A stretch of 64,000 nt of DNA from contig JARIBS010000052.1 of assembly GCA_029257385.1 (NCBI GenBank), positions 1 through 64,000 on the forward strand, read 5' to 3'. The stretch is from Thiorhodococcus sp. (GTDB lineage: Bacteria > Pseudomonadota > Gammaproteobacteria > Chromatiales > Chromatiaceae). Shown here one piece after another: positions 53,931 through 64,000 of this stretch; position 1 is the first letter of the stretch, and each line of letters starts with the position of its first letter. The notes beneath the pieces were generated by a model. The model made no database searches. It saw only the letters and a program-made list of their open reading frames with translations, and had not been told where the DNA came from. The position numbers and the translations under genes were made by a program.

Positions 53931-55202
53931 TCACCGAACGTGATTGGCGTCCTGTCCCAGCATCTCGGGTGTCACGAGCGTGACACCACCCTCGCTCACG
54001 CAGAATCCGGCACGCAGGTCGGCCTCTCGGTCCACGCCAATTTCGGTGCCTTCCTCAATCTGGCAGAAACGATCAATCACGGCGTTGCGGATGGTGCAGT
54101 TCCGGCCAATGTGGACATCTGGCAGTATGACCGAGTCCGATACAGTGGCGTACGAGTTTACCCGTACATTGGAGAACAGCAGCGAGTGGCGCACCACCGC
54201 CCCGGAAATGACGCAGCCGCCCGAGACCATCGAGTCCACCGCCATGCCGCGGCGATCCTCATCGTCGAAGACGAACTTGGCGGGCGGCAGTTGCTCCTGG
54301 TAGGTCCAGATCGGCCAATTTTTGTCGTACAGATCCAAGGGTGGTGTGACGCCGATCAGCTCCAGATTGGCTTCCCAGAAGGCGTCCAGCGTACCCACGT
54401 CGCGCCAATAGGCTTGCTCACCACTGCGCAAATCACGGAAGGTATGGGCCATGACTCGGTAGCGCTGGATCACATTAGGGATGATATCCTTGCCAAAATC
54501 GTGGCTCGAACCCGGTGTGTCGGCATCTTTGGTAAGCTGCTCGAACAGGAAGTCACGATTGAAGACGTAGATGCCCATGGAGGCCAGACAACGGTCGGTG
54601 CTGCCGGGAATGGTCTCGGGATCGCGCGGCTTCTCGGCGAAATCCGTCACCTTCTGGTCGGCGTCGACCGCCATGACGCCAAACTCTCTGGCCCGTTCGA
54701 TATCGACCTCGAGACAGCCAACGGTCATGTCTGCGCCGCTCTCGACGTGATAGGCGATCATGGTTCCGTAGTCCATCTTGTAGATGTGATCTCCTGCCAG
54801 TACCAGGACGTACTCTGGATTGTGGTCGCGGATGATGTCCAGATTCTGAAACACTGCGTCGGCCGTCCCGGCATACCAAGAGGTCTCGGCGATGCGCTGC
54901 TGGGCGGGCCAAAGCTCGATGAACTCGCCAAACTCACCGCGCAGAAAGCCCCAGCCTTTCTGGATGTGTAGGATCAGCGAGTGGGCTTTGTACTGTGTCA
55001 GCACACCAATGCGCCGAATGTCCGAGTTGATGCAGTTCGACAGCGGGAAGTCGATGATGCGGAACTTCCCGCCGAATTGAACAGCGGGTTTGGCGCGCCA
55101 CGCGGTCAGATGCTTGAGGCGCGAGCCTCGCCCACCGGCCAGGATCAGCGCCAGGGTATTGCGTGTCAGGCGGCTGATGAACCTGGGGTTGGTGTGGGGC
55201 AT
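53931..55202 (-). CDS. glgC: glucose-1-phosphate adenylyltransferase
   Basis: GlgC makes ADP-glucose from glucose 1-phosphate and ATP, the controlled step of bacterial glycogen synthesis. The 423 residues have the N-terminal nucleotide-binding signature [17 protein letters not shown] with [19 protein letters not shown], the catalytic DHIYKMDYG aspartate, and the left-handed beta-helix C-domain ([18 protein letters not shown]). AGGAGGATAT precedes the ATG. It is divergent from glgB; the 233-base gap between the coding starts should contain both promoters. Confidence 0.95.
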   Translation of the reverse strand: MPHTNPRFISRLTRNTLALILAGGRGSRLKHLTAWRAKPAVQFGGKFRIIDFPLSNCINSDIRRIGVLTQYKAHSLILHIQKGWGFLRGEFGEFIELWPAQQRIAETSWYAGTADAVFQNLDIIRDHNPEYVLVLAGDHIYKMDYGTMIAYHVESGADMTVGCLEVDIERAREFGVMAVDADQKVTDFAEKPRDPETIPGSTDRCLASMGIYVFNRDFLFEQLTKDADTPGSSHDFGKDIIPNVIQRYRVMAHTFRDLRSGEQAYWRDVGTLDAFWEANLELIGVTPPLDLYDKNWPIWTYQEQLPPAKFVFDDEDRRGMAVDSMVSGGCVISGAVVRHSLLFSNVRVNSYATVSDSVILPDVHIGRNCTIRNAVIDRFCQIEEGTEIGVDREADLRAGFCVSEGGVTLVTPEMLGQDANHVR

Positions 55203-55435
55203 ATATCCTCCTATCGTGAACGAGGTTACGAGGCTGGTCAGTTCTGCCTTATAGTAACATCAAGCGGCTTTGTGGCCCCATGGCATTGGGGCGGCACGCG
55301 GGCCTCCCGGATCGAATTTCGCGCCCCCAACATCACTGTAGACGGTGCGCGCCGAGCGCCGCACCCCGATCCGATTACGCCCCAACAGGCATCCGGAGCA
55401 CCGGATTTGCCGATATCATGAGGACGACATTCCAG

Positions 55436-57682
55436 ATGGCAATCGCACACGGCCAGGCATCCAAACTTCCCGACCCACTGCTGCGCATCGTCGAGGCGCG
55501 CCACCACGACCCCTTCGAAGTTCTGGGCCGTCATGAGCGTAATGGGAAGGTGGTCGCTCGGGCCTTTCTGCCGCGTGCTGAAAGCGCCCGCCTGGTCGAT
55601 GCCGATGCGCCCATGGAGCGTATCGCGGGCACGGATCTGTTCATCTGGGAAGGCGATGCCGAGGAGGTCTCCGAGCGCTTTCAGATCGAATGGAGCGACG
55701 CCGCAGGTATCCGGCATCAAGCCCATGACGCCTACTGCTTTCCACCTCAGCTCCCCGATTTCGACCTGCATCTGTTCAGCGAAGGGCGTCACTGGCATGC
55801 CTACAAGCTCTTAGGCTCCCATGTCCGTGAGGTCGAGGGTGTCGCGGGCATCCAGTTCGCGGTCTGGGCGCCCAACGCCGAGCGTGTCAGTGTTGTGGGC
55901 GACTTCAACGCCTGGGACGGGCGTGTCCACCCGATGCGCTCGCGCGGCGGTACCGGTGTTTGGGAGCTGTTCATCCCCGCGCTGCAGAGCGGCGGTTACT
56001 ATAAATACGAGATCCGCGATCGCGACACGCACATCCACATCAAGACCGACCCCTATGCCCAGGCGTTTCAGGAGCGTCCCCAGACGGCCAGCATCCTCGC
56101 GCCCATGAGTGATTTCCGCTGGTCGGACGCGACCTGGCTAGAAGCGCGCAAGCGCGCCGACTGGAAGCATCGGCCGATGTCCGTTTATGAGGTCCATCTC
56201 GGATCATGGCGACGTGGCACCGATGACGGCTTTCTCAACTATCGCCTCCTGGCCAGGGAGATCGCCGACTATGTCGTTGAGATGGGTTTTACCCACATCG
56301 AGCTGCTGCCGATTACCGAACACCCGCTGGATGACTCCTGGGGTTATCAGTGCACGGGCTATTTCGCGCCGACCTCGCGGTTCGGCTCGCCCGATGACTT
56401 TCGGTTTTTCGTCGATCATTGTCACCAGCGAGGCATCGGCGTGTTGCTCGACTGGGTGCCCGCGCACTTTCCCAAAGACGCCTACGCGCTGGCCCGTTTC
56501 GACGGCTCGGCGCTTTACGAGCACGCCGATCCGCGCATGGGCGAGCATCGCGACTGGGGCACCCTGATCTTTAACTTTGGCCGTAACGAGGTCAAAAACT
56601 TCTTGCTCTCGAGTGCGCTCTACTGGTTGGAGGAATATCATATCGACGGTCTGCGCGTCGATGCCGTTGCCTCAATGCTCTATCTCGACTACTCGCGCGA
56701 TGCAGATGAGTGGATTCCCAACAAGTATGGCGGCAACGAGAACCTGGAAGCCGTGGAATTTCTGCGTGAACTCAACATGGTGAGCCACGAGCAGCACCCC
56801 GGCACCCTCATGATCGCCGAGGAGTCGACCTCCTGGCCCGCGGTCTCGCGTCCAACCTATTTGGGCGGACTCGGTTTTAGCATGAAGTGGAACATGGGCT
56901 GGATGCACGACACCCTGTCCTATATGCAGAAAGATTCCATCTACCGCCACTTCCATCATGATCTGCTGACCTTCGGTCTGCTCTACGCCTTCACCGAGAA
57001 CTTCGTCCTGCCGTTCTCACACGATGAGGTCGTCCACGGCAAGCACTCGATGCTCGACAAGATGCCCGGTGACGGCTGGCAGAAATTCGCCAATCTGCGC
57101 CTGCTTTATACGTTCATGTTCAGTTATCCCGGCAAGAAGCTGCTGTTCCAGGGCTGCGAGTTCGCCCAGGGCAAGGAGTGGAACTTCGCCGCCTCGCTCG
57201 ATTGGGAGCTGCTTGAGCGGCCTCAGCATCAAGGGATGCGACGGCTTGTCGCCGACCTCAACCAGCTTTATCAGGCGCTCGCGGCCCTGCACGAGGTGGA
57301 CTTCGATGCCGCTGGATTCGAGTGGATCGACTGTAACGACAGCTCTCAGTCGGTGCTGAGCTATGTCCGCAAGTCCCAGAGCGGGGAAGACATCGTCGTG
57401 GCAGTATTTAATTTTACGCCAGTGCCGCGCGTGAACTATCGTATCGGCGTTCCCAAGCCAGGCTTTTATCGCGAGGCCATCAATTCCGATGCCGAGATTT
57501 ACGGCGGCAGCAATGTCGGCAATCAGGGGGGCGTTCAATCCGAGGCGGTAAGCTGGATGGGGCGAGCGGATTCGCTACTGATCTCGTTACCCCCGCTGGC
57601 TGGTCTCATTATGGTGTGCGAACCCGACGAAATAGTCAGCATGAACTACAACGAGACGGATGCGGCCAATGACGCTGCCTGA
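55436..57682 (+). CDS. glgB: 1,4-alpha-glucan branching enzyme
   Basis: GlgB introduces alpha-1,6 branches into glycogen. The frame is open from 55280, but homology begins near the ATGs at 55418 and 55436. The latter has AGGA eleven bases upstream and gives 748 residues. Two N-terminal carbohydrate-binding modules (about 15-220, e.g. [20 protein letters not shown]) precede the GH13 barrel. Catalytic residues are the aspartate in [12 protein letters not shown] and the glutamate in [11 protein letters not shown], with [10 protein letters not shown] as conserved region IV. All are present. Its last codons overlap the small DUF2288 gene. Confidence 0.94.
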   Translation: MAIAHGQASKLPDPLLRIVEARHHDPFEVLGRHERNGKVVARAFLPRAESARLVDADAPMERIAGTDLFIWEGDAEEVSERFQIEWSDAAGIRHQAHDAYCFPPQLPDFDLHLFSEGRHWHAYKLLGSHVREVEGVAGIQFAVWAPNAERVSVVGDFNAWDGRVHPMRSRGGTGVWELFIPALQSGGYYKYEIRDRDTHIHIKTDPYAQAFQERPQTASILAPMSDFRWSDATWLEARKRADWKHRPMSVYEVHLGSWRRGTDDGFLNYRLLAREIADYVVEMGFTHIELLPITEHPLDDSWGYQCTGYFAPTSRFGSPDDFRFFVDHCHQRGIGVLLDWVPAHFPKDAYALARFDGSALYEHADPRMGEHRDWGTLIFNFGRNEVKNFLLSSALYWLEEYHIDGLRVDAVASMLYLDYSRDADEWIPNKYGGNENLEAVEFLRELNMVSHEQHPGTLMIAEESTSWPAVSRPTYLGGLGFSMKWNMGWMHDTLSYMQKDSIYRHFHHDLLTFGLLYAFTENFVLPFSHDEVVHGKHSMLDKMPGDGWQKFANLRLLYTFMFSYPGKKLLFQGCEFAQGKEWNFAASLDWELLERPQHQGMRRLVADLNQLYQALAALHEVDFDAAGFEWIDCNDSSQSVLSYVRKSQSGEDIVVAVFNFTPVPRVNYRIGVPKPGFYREAINSDAEIYGGSNVGNQGGVQSEAVSWMGRADSLLISLPPLAGLIMVCEPDEIVSMNYNETDAANDAA

Positions 57683-57965
57683 AGACGCCGACTGGCTCAG
57701 GCTACACCAGGAAACGGCGAAAATCCCCTGGACCGAGCTACAGCGCTTCTTCGCTCAGGGCGCGGTGATCTGGACGCAGCCGGGAGTCGATCTGGTTGAA
57801 ACGGCGCTGGCGATGTCCCGGGACGAGACCGCAATGATTGAGGCCGAGATGGCTCGCGGCGCGATCGCGCCGGTCACCGACACGCAGGCACGCCATTGGC
57901 TGGCGAGCGATTCCAGCCTCTGGGCGGTCGTCGTCAAGCCCTGGATTCTGGTTCAGGAGCTATAA
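57660..57965 (+). CDS. DUF2288 family protein
   Basis: This is a small conserved proteobacterial protein of unknown function, 101 residues from the ATG at 57660 or 98 from the ATG at 57669. The family segments [16 protein letters not shown] and [16 protein letters not shown] are clear. It starts inside the last codons of glgB in another frame and ends directly before the next gene, so it is part of a glgB operon. No membrane helix or catalytic motif is visible. Confidence 0.8.
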   Translation: MRPMTLPEDADWLRLHQETAKIPWTELQRFFAQGAVIWTQPGVDLVETALAMSRDETAMIEAEMARGAIAPVTDTQARHWLASDSSLWAVVVKPWILVQEL

Positions 57966-58418
57966 ATGCATATCTGGGTCGACGCGGACGCCTGCCCAAA
58001 GGTCGTCAAGGACATCCTCTTCCGCGCCGCCGAACGGGTCGGCGTGTCTATGACCCTGGTGGCCAACCAGCCCATGAGTCTGCCGCCCTCGCGTCATATC
58101 CGCGCCATTCAGGTCGCCTCCGGCTTCGATGTTGCCGACAACGAGATCGTCAAGCGTCTGCATCCTGGCGACCTGGTGATCACGGCCGATATTCCGCTGG
58201 CCGCCGAGGTCATCGCCAAGCAGGCGCACGCCTTAAATCCACGCGGTGAACTCTATACTCAGGACAACGTCCGCGAGCGCCTGAACATGCGCGACTTCAT
58301 GGAGACCCTACGGGCGAGCGGCGTCCAGACCGGCGGTCCGGCGACCCTGAACGCGCGCGATCGACAGGCGTTCGGCAATGCGCTGGATGCCTTCCTCGCC
58401 AAGCACGGACCCCACTGA
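57966..58418 (+). CDS. yaiI: YaiI/YqxD family protein (UPF0178)
   Basis: This is a conserved 150-residue protein of the DUF188 family, with a PIN-like fold suggested by its acidic residues ([31 protein letters not shown]). It begins directly after the DUF2288 stop. Function is not established. The motif order and the start [11 protein letters not shown] are typical of the family. Confidence 0.88.
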   Translation: MHIWVDADACPKVVKDILFRAAERVGVSMTLVANQPMSLPPSRHIRAIQVASGFDVADNEIVKRLHPGDLVITADIPLAAEVIAKQAHALNPRGELYTQDNVRERLNMRDFMETLRASGVQTGGPATLNARDRQAFGNALDAFLAKHGPH

Positions 58419-58493
58419 CCAGGCGCTTGACGTGCCACCTGTTCGATTCCCCCTGCAGCCGTCTTTCAGAAACCAGCCACAGGAGATAGCGTG

Positions 58494-59066
58494 ATGGCAA
58501 TACTCATTCTCGGACTTGTCCTCTTTCTCGGAATGCACTCGGTCTTTATCGTTAAACCGGGGCTTCGACCGACGATCATCGCGCGTTTCGGCGCTATCCC
58601 CTGGCAAATCGTCTACACGCTCGTCTCGCTGGTTGGATTGGTGTTGATCGTCAACGGCTATGCGTCTGCGCGCGTTGCCCCAATCGTCCTCTACGATCCG
58701 CCCACCTGGACGCGCCACGTCGCGCTCCTGCTGATGCTGCCGGTGTTTCCTTTGCTGTTTGCCACGTATCTTCCGGGGCGCATCCAAGCGGCGGCCAAGC
58801 ACCCCATGCTACTGGCCGTGAAGATCTGGGCGCTCGCCCATCTACTGGCCAACGGCACCCTGGCCGATCTGCTGCTGTTTGGCGGCTTCCTGGCCTGGGC
58901 GGTCGCGGATCGGATCTCGCTCAAGTATCGGGCCGGACCGCCGGTCCCGGGCGCCCCGGCGAATCGGGTCAACGACGTCATCGCGGTGGTTGGCGGGCTG
59001 CTGGTCTATCTGCTGTTCATGTTTTGGGCGCATCGCGCCCTGTTTGGCGTCGCGCCCATCGGTTGA
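58494..59066 (+). CDS. NnrU family membrane protein
   Basis: This is an integral membrane protein of 190 residues with about five hydrophobic segments (LGLVLFLGMHSVFIV, IVYTLVSLVGLVLIVNG, LLLMLPVFPLLFATYL, LLFGGFLAWAVADR, GGLLVYLLFMFW). The pattern matches the NnrU family, in some bacteria linked to nitric oxide reduction; plant relatives act in carotenoid isomerisation. The role here is not clear. AGGAGA seven bases upstream favours the ATG at 58494 over the GTG at 58491. Confidence 0.82.
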   Translation: MAILILGLVLFLGMHSVFIVKPGLRPTIIARFGAIPWQIVYTLVSLVGLVLIVNGYASARVAPIVLYDPPTWTRHVALLLMLPVFPLLFATYLPGRIQAAAKHPMLLAVKIWALAHLLANGTLADLLLFGGFLAWAVADRISLKYRAGPPVPGAPANRVNDVIAVVGGLLVYLLFMFWAHRALFGVAPIG

Positions 59067-59110
59067 GTGCGCGCGGCCCGATCCGACAGGGATGTCGGGT
59101 ATTGGCGCGC

Positions 59111-59869
59111 TCAGGCGTTTTTCTCTCGCTTATCCAGCAGCGGCGTGATGAGGTCCATCGGCAAGGGGAAGACGATGGTCGACGTCCGGTCGCCGGCAAT
59201 GGCAGTCAGGGTCTCTAAAAAGCGCAACTGGATCGCCTGAGGCTGTTGGGAGAGCGTCTTTGCGGCCTCCATCAGCTTTTCAGCGGCCTGCTGCTCGCCC
59301 TCGGCATGGATGACCTTCGCACGCCGCGAGCGCTCGGCCTCGGCTTGGCGGGCGATGGCGCGGATCATCGACTCATCCAGGTCGACGTGTTTGATCTCGA
59401 CATTGGCCACCTTGATGCCCCAGGCATCGGTCTGAGAATCAAGGATAGCGCGCACGTCGTCGTTGAGCTTGTCGCGCTCGGCGAGCATTTCATCAAGCTC
59501 ATGCTGACCCAGCACCGAGCGCAGCGTGGTCTGTGCGAGCTGGCTGGTGGCCACACGGTATTCCTCGACCTGGATCACGGCCTTTTCCGGGTCGATCACG
59601 CGAAAGTAGACTACCGCATTGACCTTGACCGAGACGTTGTCGCGCGAGATCACGTCCTGACTCGGCACGTCCATGACCTGAAGCCGTAGATCGACCTTGA
59701 CGATGTTCTGAATGCCGGGGACGACGAAGATCAGCCCTGGACCTTTAACGCCGGTGAAGCGACCGAGGGTGAAGATGACGCCGCGCACGTACTCGCGCAG
59801 GATGCGGATGGACCCGACAAAGAGCGCGATCAGGACGATCAACGGTAGCAAATAGATCTCGATGAACAT
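59111..59869 (-). CDS. slipin (SPFH/stomatin family protein)
   Basis: This is a membrane-anchored SPFH-domain scaffold of 252 residues. An N-terminal hydrophobic hairpin (about 3-22, [17 protein letters not shown]) precedes the SPFH/band-7 domain ([20 protein letters not shown]) and a coiled-coil tail ([20 protein letters not shown]) that forms oligomers. Its gene partner upstream is the NfeD-type protease, the standard stomatin operon pairing. The role is thought to be membrane-quality control, but it is not proven. Confidence 0.9.
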   Translation of the reverse strand: MFIEIYLLPLIVLIALFVGSIRILREYVRGVIFTLGRFTGVKGPGLIFVVPGIQNIVKVDLRLQVMDVPSQDVISRDNVSVKVNAVVYFRVIDPEKAVIQVEEYRVATSQLAQTTLRSVLGQHELDEMLAERDKLNDDVRAILDSQTDAWGIKVANVEIKHVDLDESMIRAIARQAEAERSRRAKVIHAEGEQQAAEKLMEAAKTLSQQPQAIQLRFLETLTAIAGDRTSTIVFPLPMDLITPLLDKREKNA

Positions 59870-59881
59870 GGTATTTCTCCC

Positions 59882-61282
59882 TCAGGATTTAGAGTGGGGT
59901 TGCACCAGCAGTGTCAGCCCTTCACGGCCGGTGACGCGGACCTTAGTACCAGGCGGGATTGACTCCTCGGCGCGGGCGCTCCAGATCTCGCCGTGTACGC
60001 GTACGCGACCCGTGCCAGGGAAACCGGAGAGCGCCTCGCCTACCGCATCAATGAGTTCCTCCCGACCGGAAACCACCGGTCGCCGATGGGCCTTGAGCGC
60101 CATCCCGACGACGAACAACAGTACCAGCGCACTCGTGCCCGCGAAGCCGAGAATGAGTGGAAGCGAGATCCCGAAGCCGGCGGCCTCGGTGTCAATGAGA
60201 ATCAACGAGCCGAAGACGAAGGCCAGGATGCCGCCGATCCCCAGCCCACCGAAGCTGGGCGAAAAGGCCTCCATCACCATGAGCACCAGACCGAGCGCGA
60301 TCAGCGCCAGGCCCGCGTAGTTGATAGGTAGGAGCTGGAAGGCATAGAGCGCCAGCAGCAGACTGAGCGCCCCGGCGGTTCCGGGCAGCACGGCGCCGGG
60401 ATTAGAGAACTCGTAGATCAGCCCGTAGATACCGAGCAGCATCAGGATGTAGGCCACGTTGGGGTCGCTGATGACCGCGAGCAGTCGCGTTTTCCAGTCT
60501 GGTTGAAGCTCGATGATCGTCGCTCCGGCGGTGCTTAGCGACCGGTCCGTTTCGCCGATCCGCACCAAGCGACCGTCGAGTTCGGCGATCAGCGCCTCCA
60601 GGCTTGGCGCCATTAGGTCGATGACATCGCGCTCGAGCGCCTCCTCGGCGGACAGACTCGCGCCCTCGCGCACGGCCTGTTCGGCCCATTCGCCATTGCG
60701 CCCGTGCAGCGCCGCCAGGCCACGGATGTAGGCCGCGGCATCGTTGATCACCTTGCGGGTCTTGGCCTCCCCTGGGGGTGGTTCTTGCTGCGACGACTCG
60801 GAATCCCCGTTGCCCGCCGAATCGGCGGGTTCGGGTTCAGACGTCGGCAGAGCGCCCAACTGAACCGGTGTTGCCGCCCCCAGGTTCGTACCCGGCGCCA
60901 TCGCCGCGACCGGGCAGGCATAGAGGATATAGGTCCCGGCGCTTGCCGCACGCGCCCCGGTTGGCGCGACATAGCCCGCCACGGGAACCTCGGACGCCGT
61001 AATTGCCTTGATGATGAGACGCATAGAGGTATCGAGTCCGCCGGGGGTGTCGATGCGCATCACCAGCAACTCGGCGTTGCGTGCCTCGGCCTCGGCGATG
61101 GATTTCTCGATATAGGCGGCGTTGGCTGGCCCGATGGCGCCGGTCACATCTATGACCAGCACCTCTCGCATATCGGGTGAGGCACCGTCACTGTCCGTGA
61201 GAGCCATGGTTGGCGCAAGGAGGCATGCCACGGCCAGGATGGCTATCCTGGTCGCAAGCCGAGCTGTGGATTGATCGCTCAT
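59882..61282 (-). CDS. NfeD-type membrane-bound ClpP-class serine protease
   Basis: This is the long (NfeD1b) form of the stomatin operon partner protease, 466 residues from the ATG at 61282, which has GGAGGA upstream. A signal peptide (AILAVACLLAPTMAL) leads to a ClpP-like domain with the nucleophile Ser114 in GARAASAGTYIL and a lysine in AKTRKVINDAAAYI. Four membrane segments follow (about 280-400) and a C-terminal OB-fold NfeD domain (VRVHGEIWSARAEESIPPGT). It cleaves the C-terminus of stomatin in archaea. The slipin lies 12 bases downstream. Confidence 0.9.
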   Translation of the reverse strand: MSDQSTARLATRIAILAVACLLAPTMALTDSDGASPDMREVLVIDVTGAIGPANAAYIEKSIAEAEARNAELLVMRIDTPGGLDTSMRLIIKAITASEVPVAGYVAPTGARAASAGTYILYACPVAAMAPGTNLGAATPVQLGALPTSEPEPADSAGNGDSESSQQEPPPGEAKTRKVINDAAAYIRGLAALHGRNGEWAEQAVREGASLSAEEALERDVIDLMAPSLEALIAELDGRLVRIGETDRSLSTAGATIIELQPDWKTRLLAVISDPNVAYILMLLGIYGLIYEFSNPGAVLPGTAGALSLLLALYAFQLLPINYAGLALIALGLVLMVMEAFSPSFGGLGIGGILAFVFGSLILIDTEAAGFGISLPLILGFAGTSALVLLFVVGMALKAHRRPVVSGREELIDAVGEALSGFPGTGRVRVHGEIWSARAEESIPPGTKVRVTGREGLTLLVQPHSKS

Positions 61283-61413
61283 CCGTGTCCTCCGGGGCGG
61301 TGTATGTCTTGGCCTCATAGTCCAAGCTTAGACTGTGTCAAGATGGATGACCGTCTCAGAGGCAGGGAAGTCGGCCAATTTTTATCGCCACTGATCCACT
61401 GGAGCATATTGAC

Positions 61414-61878
61414 ATGCAGCGCATCCTGGTCCAGACCGCGCCATTTGAAATTGCCGCCGAGCAGGATGCCTTACGGCGCAGTAATCCGCACGTCGGCGCA
61501 CTGGTGAGCTTCATCGGTCTGATGCGCGATCTCAACGAGGGTGTTGCAGTCACGCGGATGACGCTCGAACACTATCCGGGCATGACCGAGAAGGCGCTCG
61601 CGACCATCGCCGACGAAGCGCGCGCGCGCTGGCATCTCGAGGGCGTGACCATCATCCACCGTGTCGGAGCTTTAGAACCAGAAGACCCCATTGTCTTCGT
61701 CGGCGTCACCAGCCAGCACCGGGGTGATGCCTTCCGCGCCTGCGAGTTCCTCATCGATTATCTAAAGACCCGCGCGCCCTTCTGGAAGAAAGAGCAGACA
61801 CCAGCGGGCGAGCGCTGGGTCGAGGCACGCTCGACGGACGATGCCGCAGCCGGGCGTTGGGAAGACGCCTCGGACTGA
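61414..61878 (+). CDS. moaE: molybdopterin synthase catalytic subunit
   Basis: MoaE inserts dithiolene sulfur into precursor Z using MoaD thiocarboxylate. The 154 residues carry GALVSFIGLMRDLNEG, LEHYPGMTEKAL, the RVGALEPEDPIVFVGV core and the active-site lysine in KTRAPFWKKEQ. Length is typical. No moaD is adjacent. It converges on the mrp genes; the gap to mrpG is 25 bases. Confidence 0.93.
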   Translation: MQRILVQTAPFEIAAEQDALRRSNPHVGALVSFIGLMRDLNEGVAVTRMTLEHYPGMTEKALATIADEARARWHLEGVTIIHRVGALEPEDPIVFVGVTSQHRGDAFRACEFLIDYLKTRAPFWKKEQTPAGERWVEARSTDDAAAGRWEDASD

Positions 61879-61903
61879 TTCAGATGGGCTCTCCGCCAGC
61901 GTG

Positions 61904-62251
61904 CTATTGCACCAGATCGGGATCGGAATCTGTCCGCCCGACCAGCTCAGGCGGTGGCGCCAGGGACTTCACCCGCAGATGCAGTGCGGCCTTGGAGAGC
62001 AGGTGGGCGCTCACCGGCGCGGTGATGAACAGAAACAGCGTCACGATCAGCTCATGAAAGCTCACACCGTTGCCCTGCGTGCTGAAGTGGATCATGGAGG
62101 CGATCAACAGACTGCCGACGCCGAGCGTCGTGGCCTTGGTTGGGCCATGCAGACGGGTATGAAAATCCGCCATGCGTACGAGACCGAGCGAGCCGATGAA
62201 GATAAAGAGCGCGCCCATGACGATGAGAGCGGAGAGTGTGGCTTCAAGCAT
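61904..62251 (-). CDS. mrpG: Na+/H+ antiporter subunit G
   Basis: This is the small membrane subunit MrpG (MnhG/PhaG) of a multisubunit CPA3 antiporter, 115 residues with three hydrophobic helices. The segment GSLGLVRMADFHTRLHGPTKATTLG is family-typical (conserved part MADFHTRLHGPTKATT). The last gene of the leftward mrpD-E-F-G series, 8 bases after mrpF. Confidence 0.9.
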   Translation of the reverse strand: MLEATLSALIVMGALFIFIGSLGLVRMADFHTRLHGPTKATTLGVGSLLIASMIHFSTQGNGVSFHELIVTLFLFITAPVSAHLLSKAALHLRVKSLAPPPELVGRTDSDPDLVQ

Positions 62252-62259
62252 GGGAGCAC

Positions 62260-62529
62260 CTATTCAATGATGTCGCCGCGCAGCAGATATTTGCACAGTG
62301 CGACGGTACTAAGGAAACCCATCATGGCGATCAGAATCGCGGCCTCGAAATAGAGCGCGGTGTTTAGATAGATGCCATACAGAACAAGCAGCGCGATCGA
62401 ATTCACATAGAGCGTATCAAGCGCCAGGATGCGGTCTGGTTTGTCCGGTCCCCATAGCAGGCGCCACAACGTCAGCGCCAGCGAGGCCGCAACTAGTGCG
62501 AAGGCGAGCGTAACGGCGGTACTCAACAT
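62260..62529 (-). CDS. mrpF: Na+/H+ antiporter subunit F
   Basis: MrpF is an 89-residue membrane subunit with three helices and the conserved WGPDKPDRILALDTLYVN segment. The ATG lies within the end of mrpE, giving a 7-base overlap. It is needed for assembly and activity of the antiporter complex. Confidence 0.9.
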   Translation of the reverse strand: MLSTAVTLAFALVAASLALTLWRLLWGPDKPDRILALDTLYVNSIALLVLYGIYLNTALYFEAAILIAMMGFLSTVALCKYLLRGDIIE

Positions 62530-63017
62530 GGTTCTAAGATCTCCAACAGTGGCGCCTCGTAGCGGCGCTTGATCGTTTCAACCAGTGCGGCTGGATCTGT
62601 GACGTTGAGTCCATGCACCACCAGCGTGCGACGATCTGGACTCAGCCATGAAGAGACCGTCCCCGGCGTCATCGAGATGGTGCTCGCCAGCATGCTGATC
62701 CCCAGATCCGAGCGCAACTCCAGCGGCACTAAGACGAATGCCGGTTCGCTGTGCCTGGGGCCGCTTAGGATCAGCCAGGCTACGGCAAGATTGGACACGA
62801 GAATGTCGTACAGCAGTACGAGCATAAAGCGCGCGAGCAACAGCGGCTTGTGGACATAAATTCGATCCGGCCAGAAACGCATTGTAGCCAGCGGAATGAT
62901 CCAGCCGAGCAACACGCCAAGCAAGATCGTGCCCGGTGACACGCTGTTGGCCAAGAGCACCCAAATCAGGACCAGCAACGGTGTCAGAATTGGATGCGGG
63001 AGTAACCAGCGCATCAT
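62523..63017 (-). CDS. mrpE: Na+/H+ antiporter subunit E
   Basis: MrpE is 164 residues long with N-terminal membrane helices (LLVLIWVLLANSVSPGTIL) and a cytoplasmic domain containing SMTPGTVSSWLSPDRRTLVVHGL. The start overlaps the mrpD stop (ATGA at 63014-63017). It matches the family in length and motif order. Confidence 0.9.
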   Translation of the reverse strand: MMRWLLPHPILTPLLVLIWVLLANSVSPGTILLGVLLGWIIPLATMRFWPDRIYVHKPLLLARFMLVLLYDILVSNLAVAWLILSGPRHSEPAFVLVPLELRSDLGISMLASTISMTPGTVSSWLSPDRRTLVVHGLNVTDPAALVETIKRRYEAPLLEILEPC

Positions 63018-64000
63018 CGGCTCGCTCCATCGGATACGGGTTGGAGCACGGCCTGGATATAGCCATGCGGATGCAATAATTGGTCGGCCGTCGCGGTGCA
63101 GAACTCCAACACCGGGCCGGAGCCACCAAGCAGGGCTAGACAGAGCACGATCAGCCCAATCGCAGGCAGCGTACTGCGCTCATGAGGCTTGATCTGCGTT
63201 GTGTCATTGCCCTGTACTTTGAAGAACAAGAGACTTCCAGAGCGCCCCAGCGCGATGATTCCAAACAAACCTGAAGCCAGCACCACTGCCAGCACCCAGG
63301 GCCAGCTCGGATCGCCCAGCGCGGCCCTCAGTACCAGCAGTTTTCCAACAAAACCGGACAATGGTGGCAGCCCTACCACCAGTAGCGCCGAGATGAAGAA
63401 CAGCCCGCCAAGCAATCCCGCCCGGCGCATCTGTGGTCCTGGATTCAAGCGATCGGTCAGCGTGCCGCGCTCGCGTGCGATCAGATCCGCCAGCAGAAAG
63501 AAGGCCGCCGTCGCGAATGTGGTGTTGACCAGATAGTAGAGTCCGGCGGCGATGCCGTCTTGACTCGCCAGCGCGAAGGCGCTCAGCAGCAGGCCGACTG
63601 AGACCACCATCAGGTAGGCTACTTGGCGGCGTAGCTCATAGGCCGACAGTGCGCCAAGAGAGCCGATCAGCAGGGTCAGCAGCCCCAGCGGCATCAGCCA
63701 GGTCGCATAGAGATCGGCGAGTGCACCGGCCTCCGCACCGAAGATCAGCGTGCCGACTCGCAGCAGGCAATAGGCCCCGACTTTGGTCATGATGGCAAAC
63801 ATCGCCGCGACCGGAGCGGAAGTCGCCGAATAAGCCGCCGGTAGCCAGAGGTGCAGCGGGATGAGCGCGGCCTTGAGCGCGAAGACACCAAACAGCAGCA
63901 GCCCGGCCGTGCGCACCAGCCCGAGGTTTTCAGGTGGAGTCTGTGCGACCTTGACCGCCAGATCGGCCATGTTCAGCGTGCCGAGCACACCATAGAGCGT
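63014..64000 (-). CDS. mrpD: Na+/H+ antiporter subunit D (C-terminal part, gene continues outside window)
   Basis: The visible 328 codons are open to the right edge. The product belongs to the NuoL/M/N-like proton-channel family: it has many membrane helices, LLFGVFALKAALIPLHLWLP with the conserved lysine, and YSATSAPVAAMFAIMTKVGAY, typical of MrpD. The start and the first membrane helices lie beyond the window. Position before mrpE supports MrpD rather than a respiratory complex I subunit. Confidence 0.9.
   Translation of the reverse strand, partial: TLYGVLGTLNMADLAVKVAQTPPENLGLVRTAGLLLFGVFALKAALIPLHLWLPAAYSATSAPVAAMFAIMTKVGAYCLLRVGTLIFGAEAGALADLYATWLMPLGLLTLLIGSLGALSAYELRRQVAYLMVVSVGLLLSAFALASQDGIAAGLYYLVNTTFATAAFFLLADLIARERGTLTDRLNPGPQMRRAGLLGGLFFISALLVVGLPPLSGFVGKLLVLRAALGDPSWPWVLAVVLASGLFGIIALGRSGSLLFFKVQGNDTTQIKPHERSTLPAIGLIVLCLALLGGSGPVLEFCTATADQLLHPHGYIQAVLQPVSDGASR

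Overview
The window is a GC-rich, densely coding chromosomal segment of a gammaproteobacterium. The gene order (recC-recB, thiS-thiG-trmB, pilMNOPQ-aroKB-gltBD, a gspE-to-gspD cluster ending in gspN, glgC/glgB) and the mixture of glycogen, glutamate, malate and Mrp antiporter genes fit a Chromatiaceae-like (purple sulfur) bacterium, but no photosynthesis or sulfur-oxidation gene is present, so the family is an inference.

Layout. 1-4.7 kb: recB (3' end outside the window) and recC on the minus strand. 4.7-9.9 kb: an accessory block. It starts with an AT-rich stretch carrying a doubtful small ORF and an arylamine N-acetyltransferase. Two unusual genes follow: a PLD-nuclease-like/J-domain/tryptophan-repeat protein, and a second protein made almost entirely of the same tryptophan-rich 25-residue repeats. 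10-13.1 kb: ctpA protease, a DJ-1 family protein, and a WecA/WbpL-type sugar-1-phosphate transferase. 13.3-24 kb: a complete type II secretion cluster gspEFGHIJKLMND. 24-30.3 kb: gltD and gltB. 30.4-37.6 kb: aroB, aroK and pilQPONM, all read leftward. 37.8-47.4 kb: a conserved hypothetical, then on the minus strand gltA, mdh, a malic enzyme, rpmE, hemW, an S1-domain protein and uvrD. 47.4-47.85 kb: an AT-rich intergenic region with six DnaA boxes that looks like a replication origin. 47.9-64 kb: hemE, a malate:quinone oxidoreductase, fetAB, trmB, thiG, thiS, glgC/glgB, small conserved genes, slipin/NfeD, moaE, and the end of an mrpDEFG operon whose mrpD runs off the window.

Functional links. 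gltA, mdh, the malic enzyme and mqo form a malate/citrate node. The gsp and pil clusters are related secretin machines. glgC and glgB are divergent and serve glycogen synthesis. thiS and thiG make the thiazole of thiamine.

The most novel material is the pair of tryptophan-repeat genes at 6.4-9.9 kb. Next come the DnaA-box cluster at 47.5-47.7 kb and a long, strand-specific RNA hairpin between pilQ and aroK.
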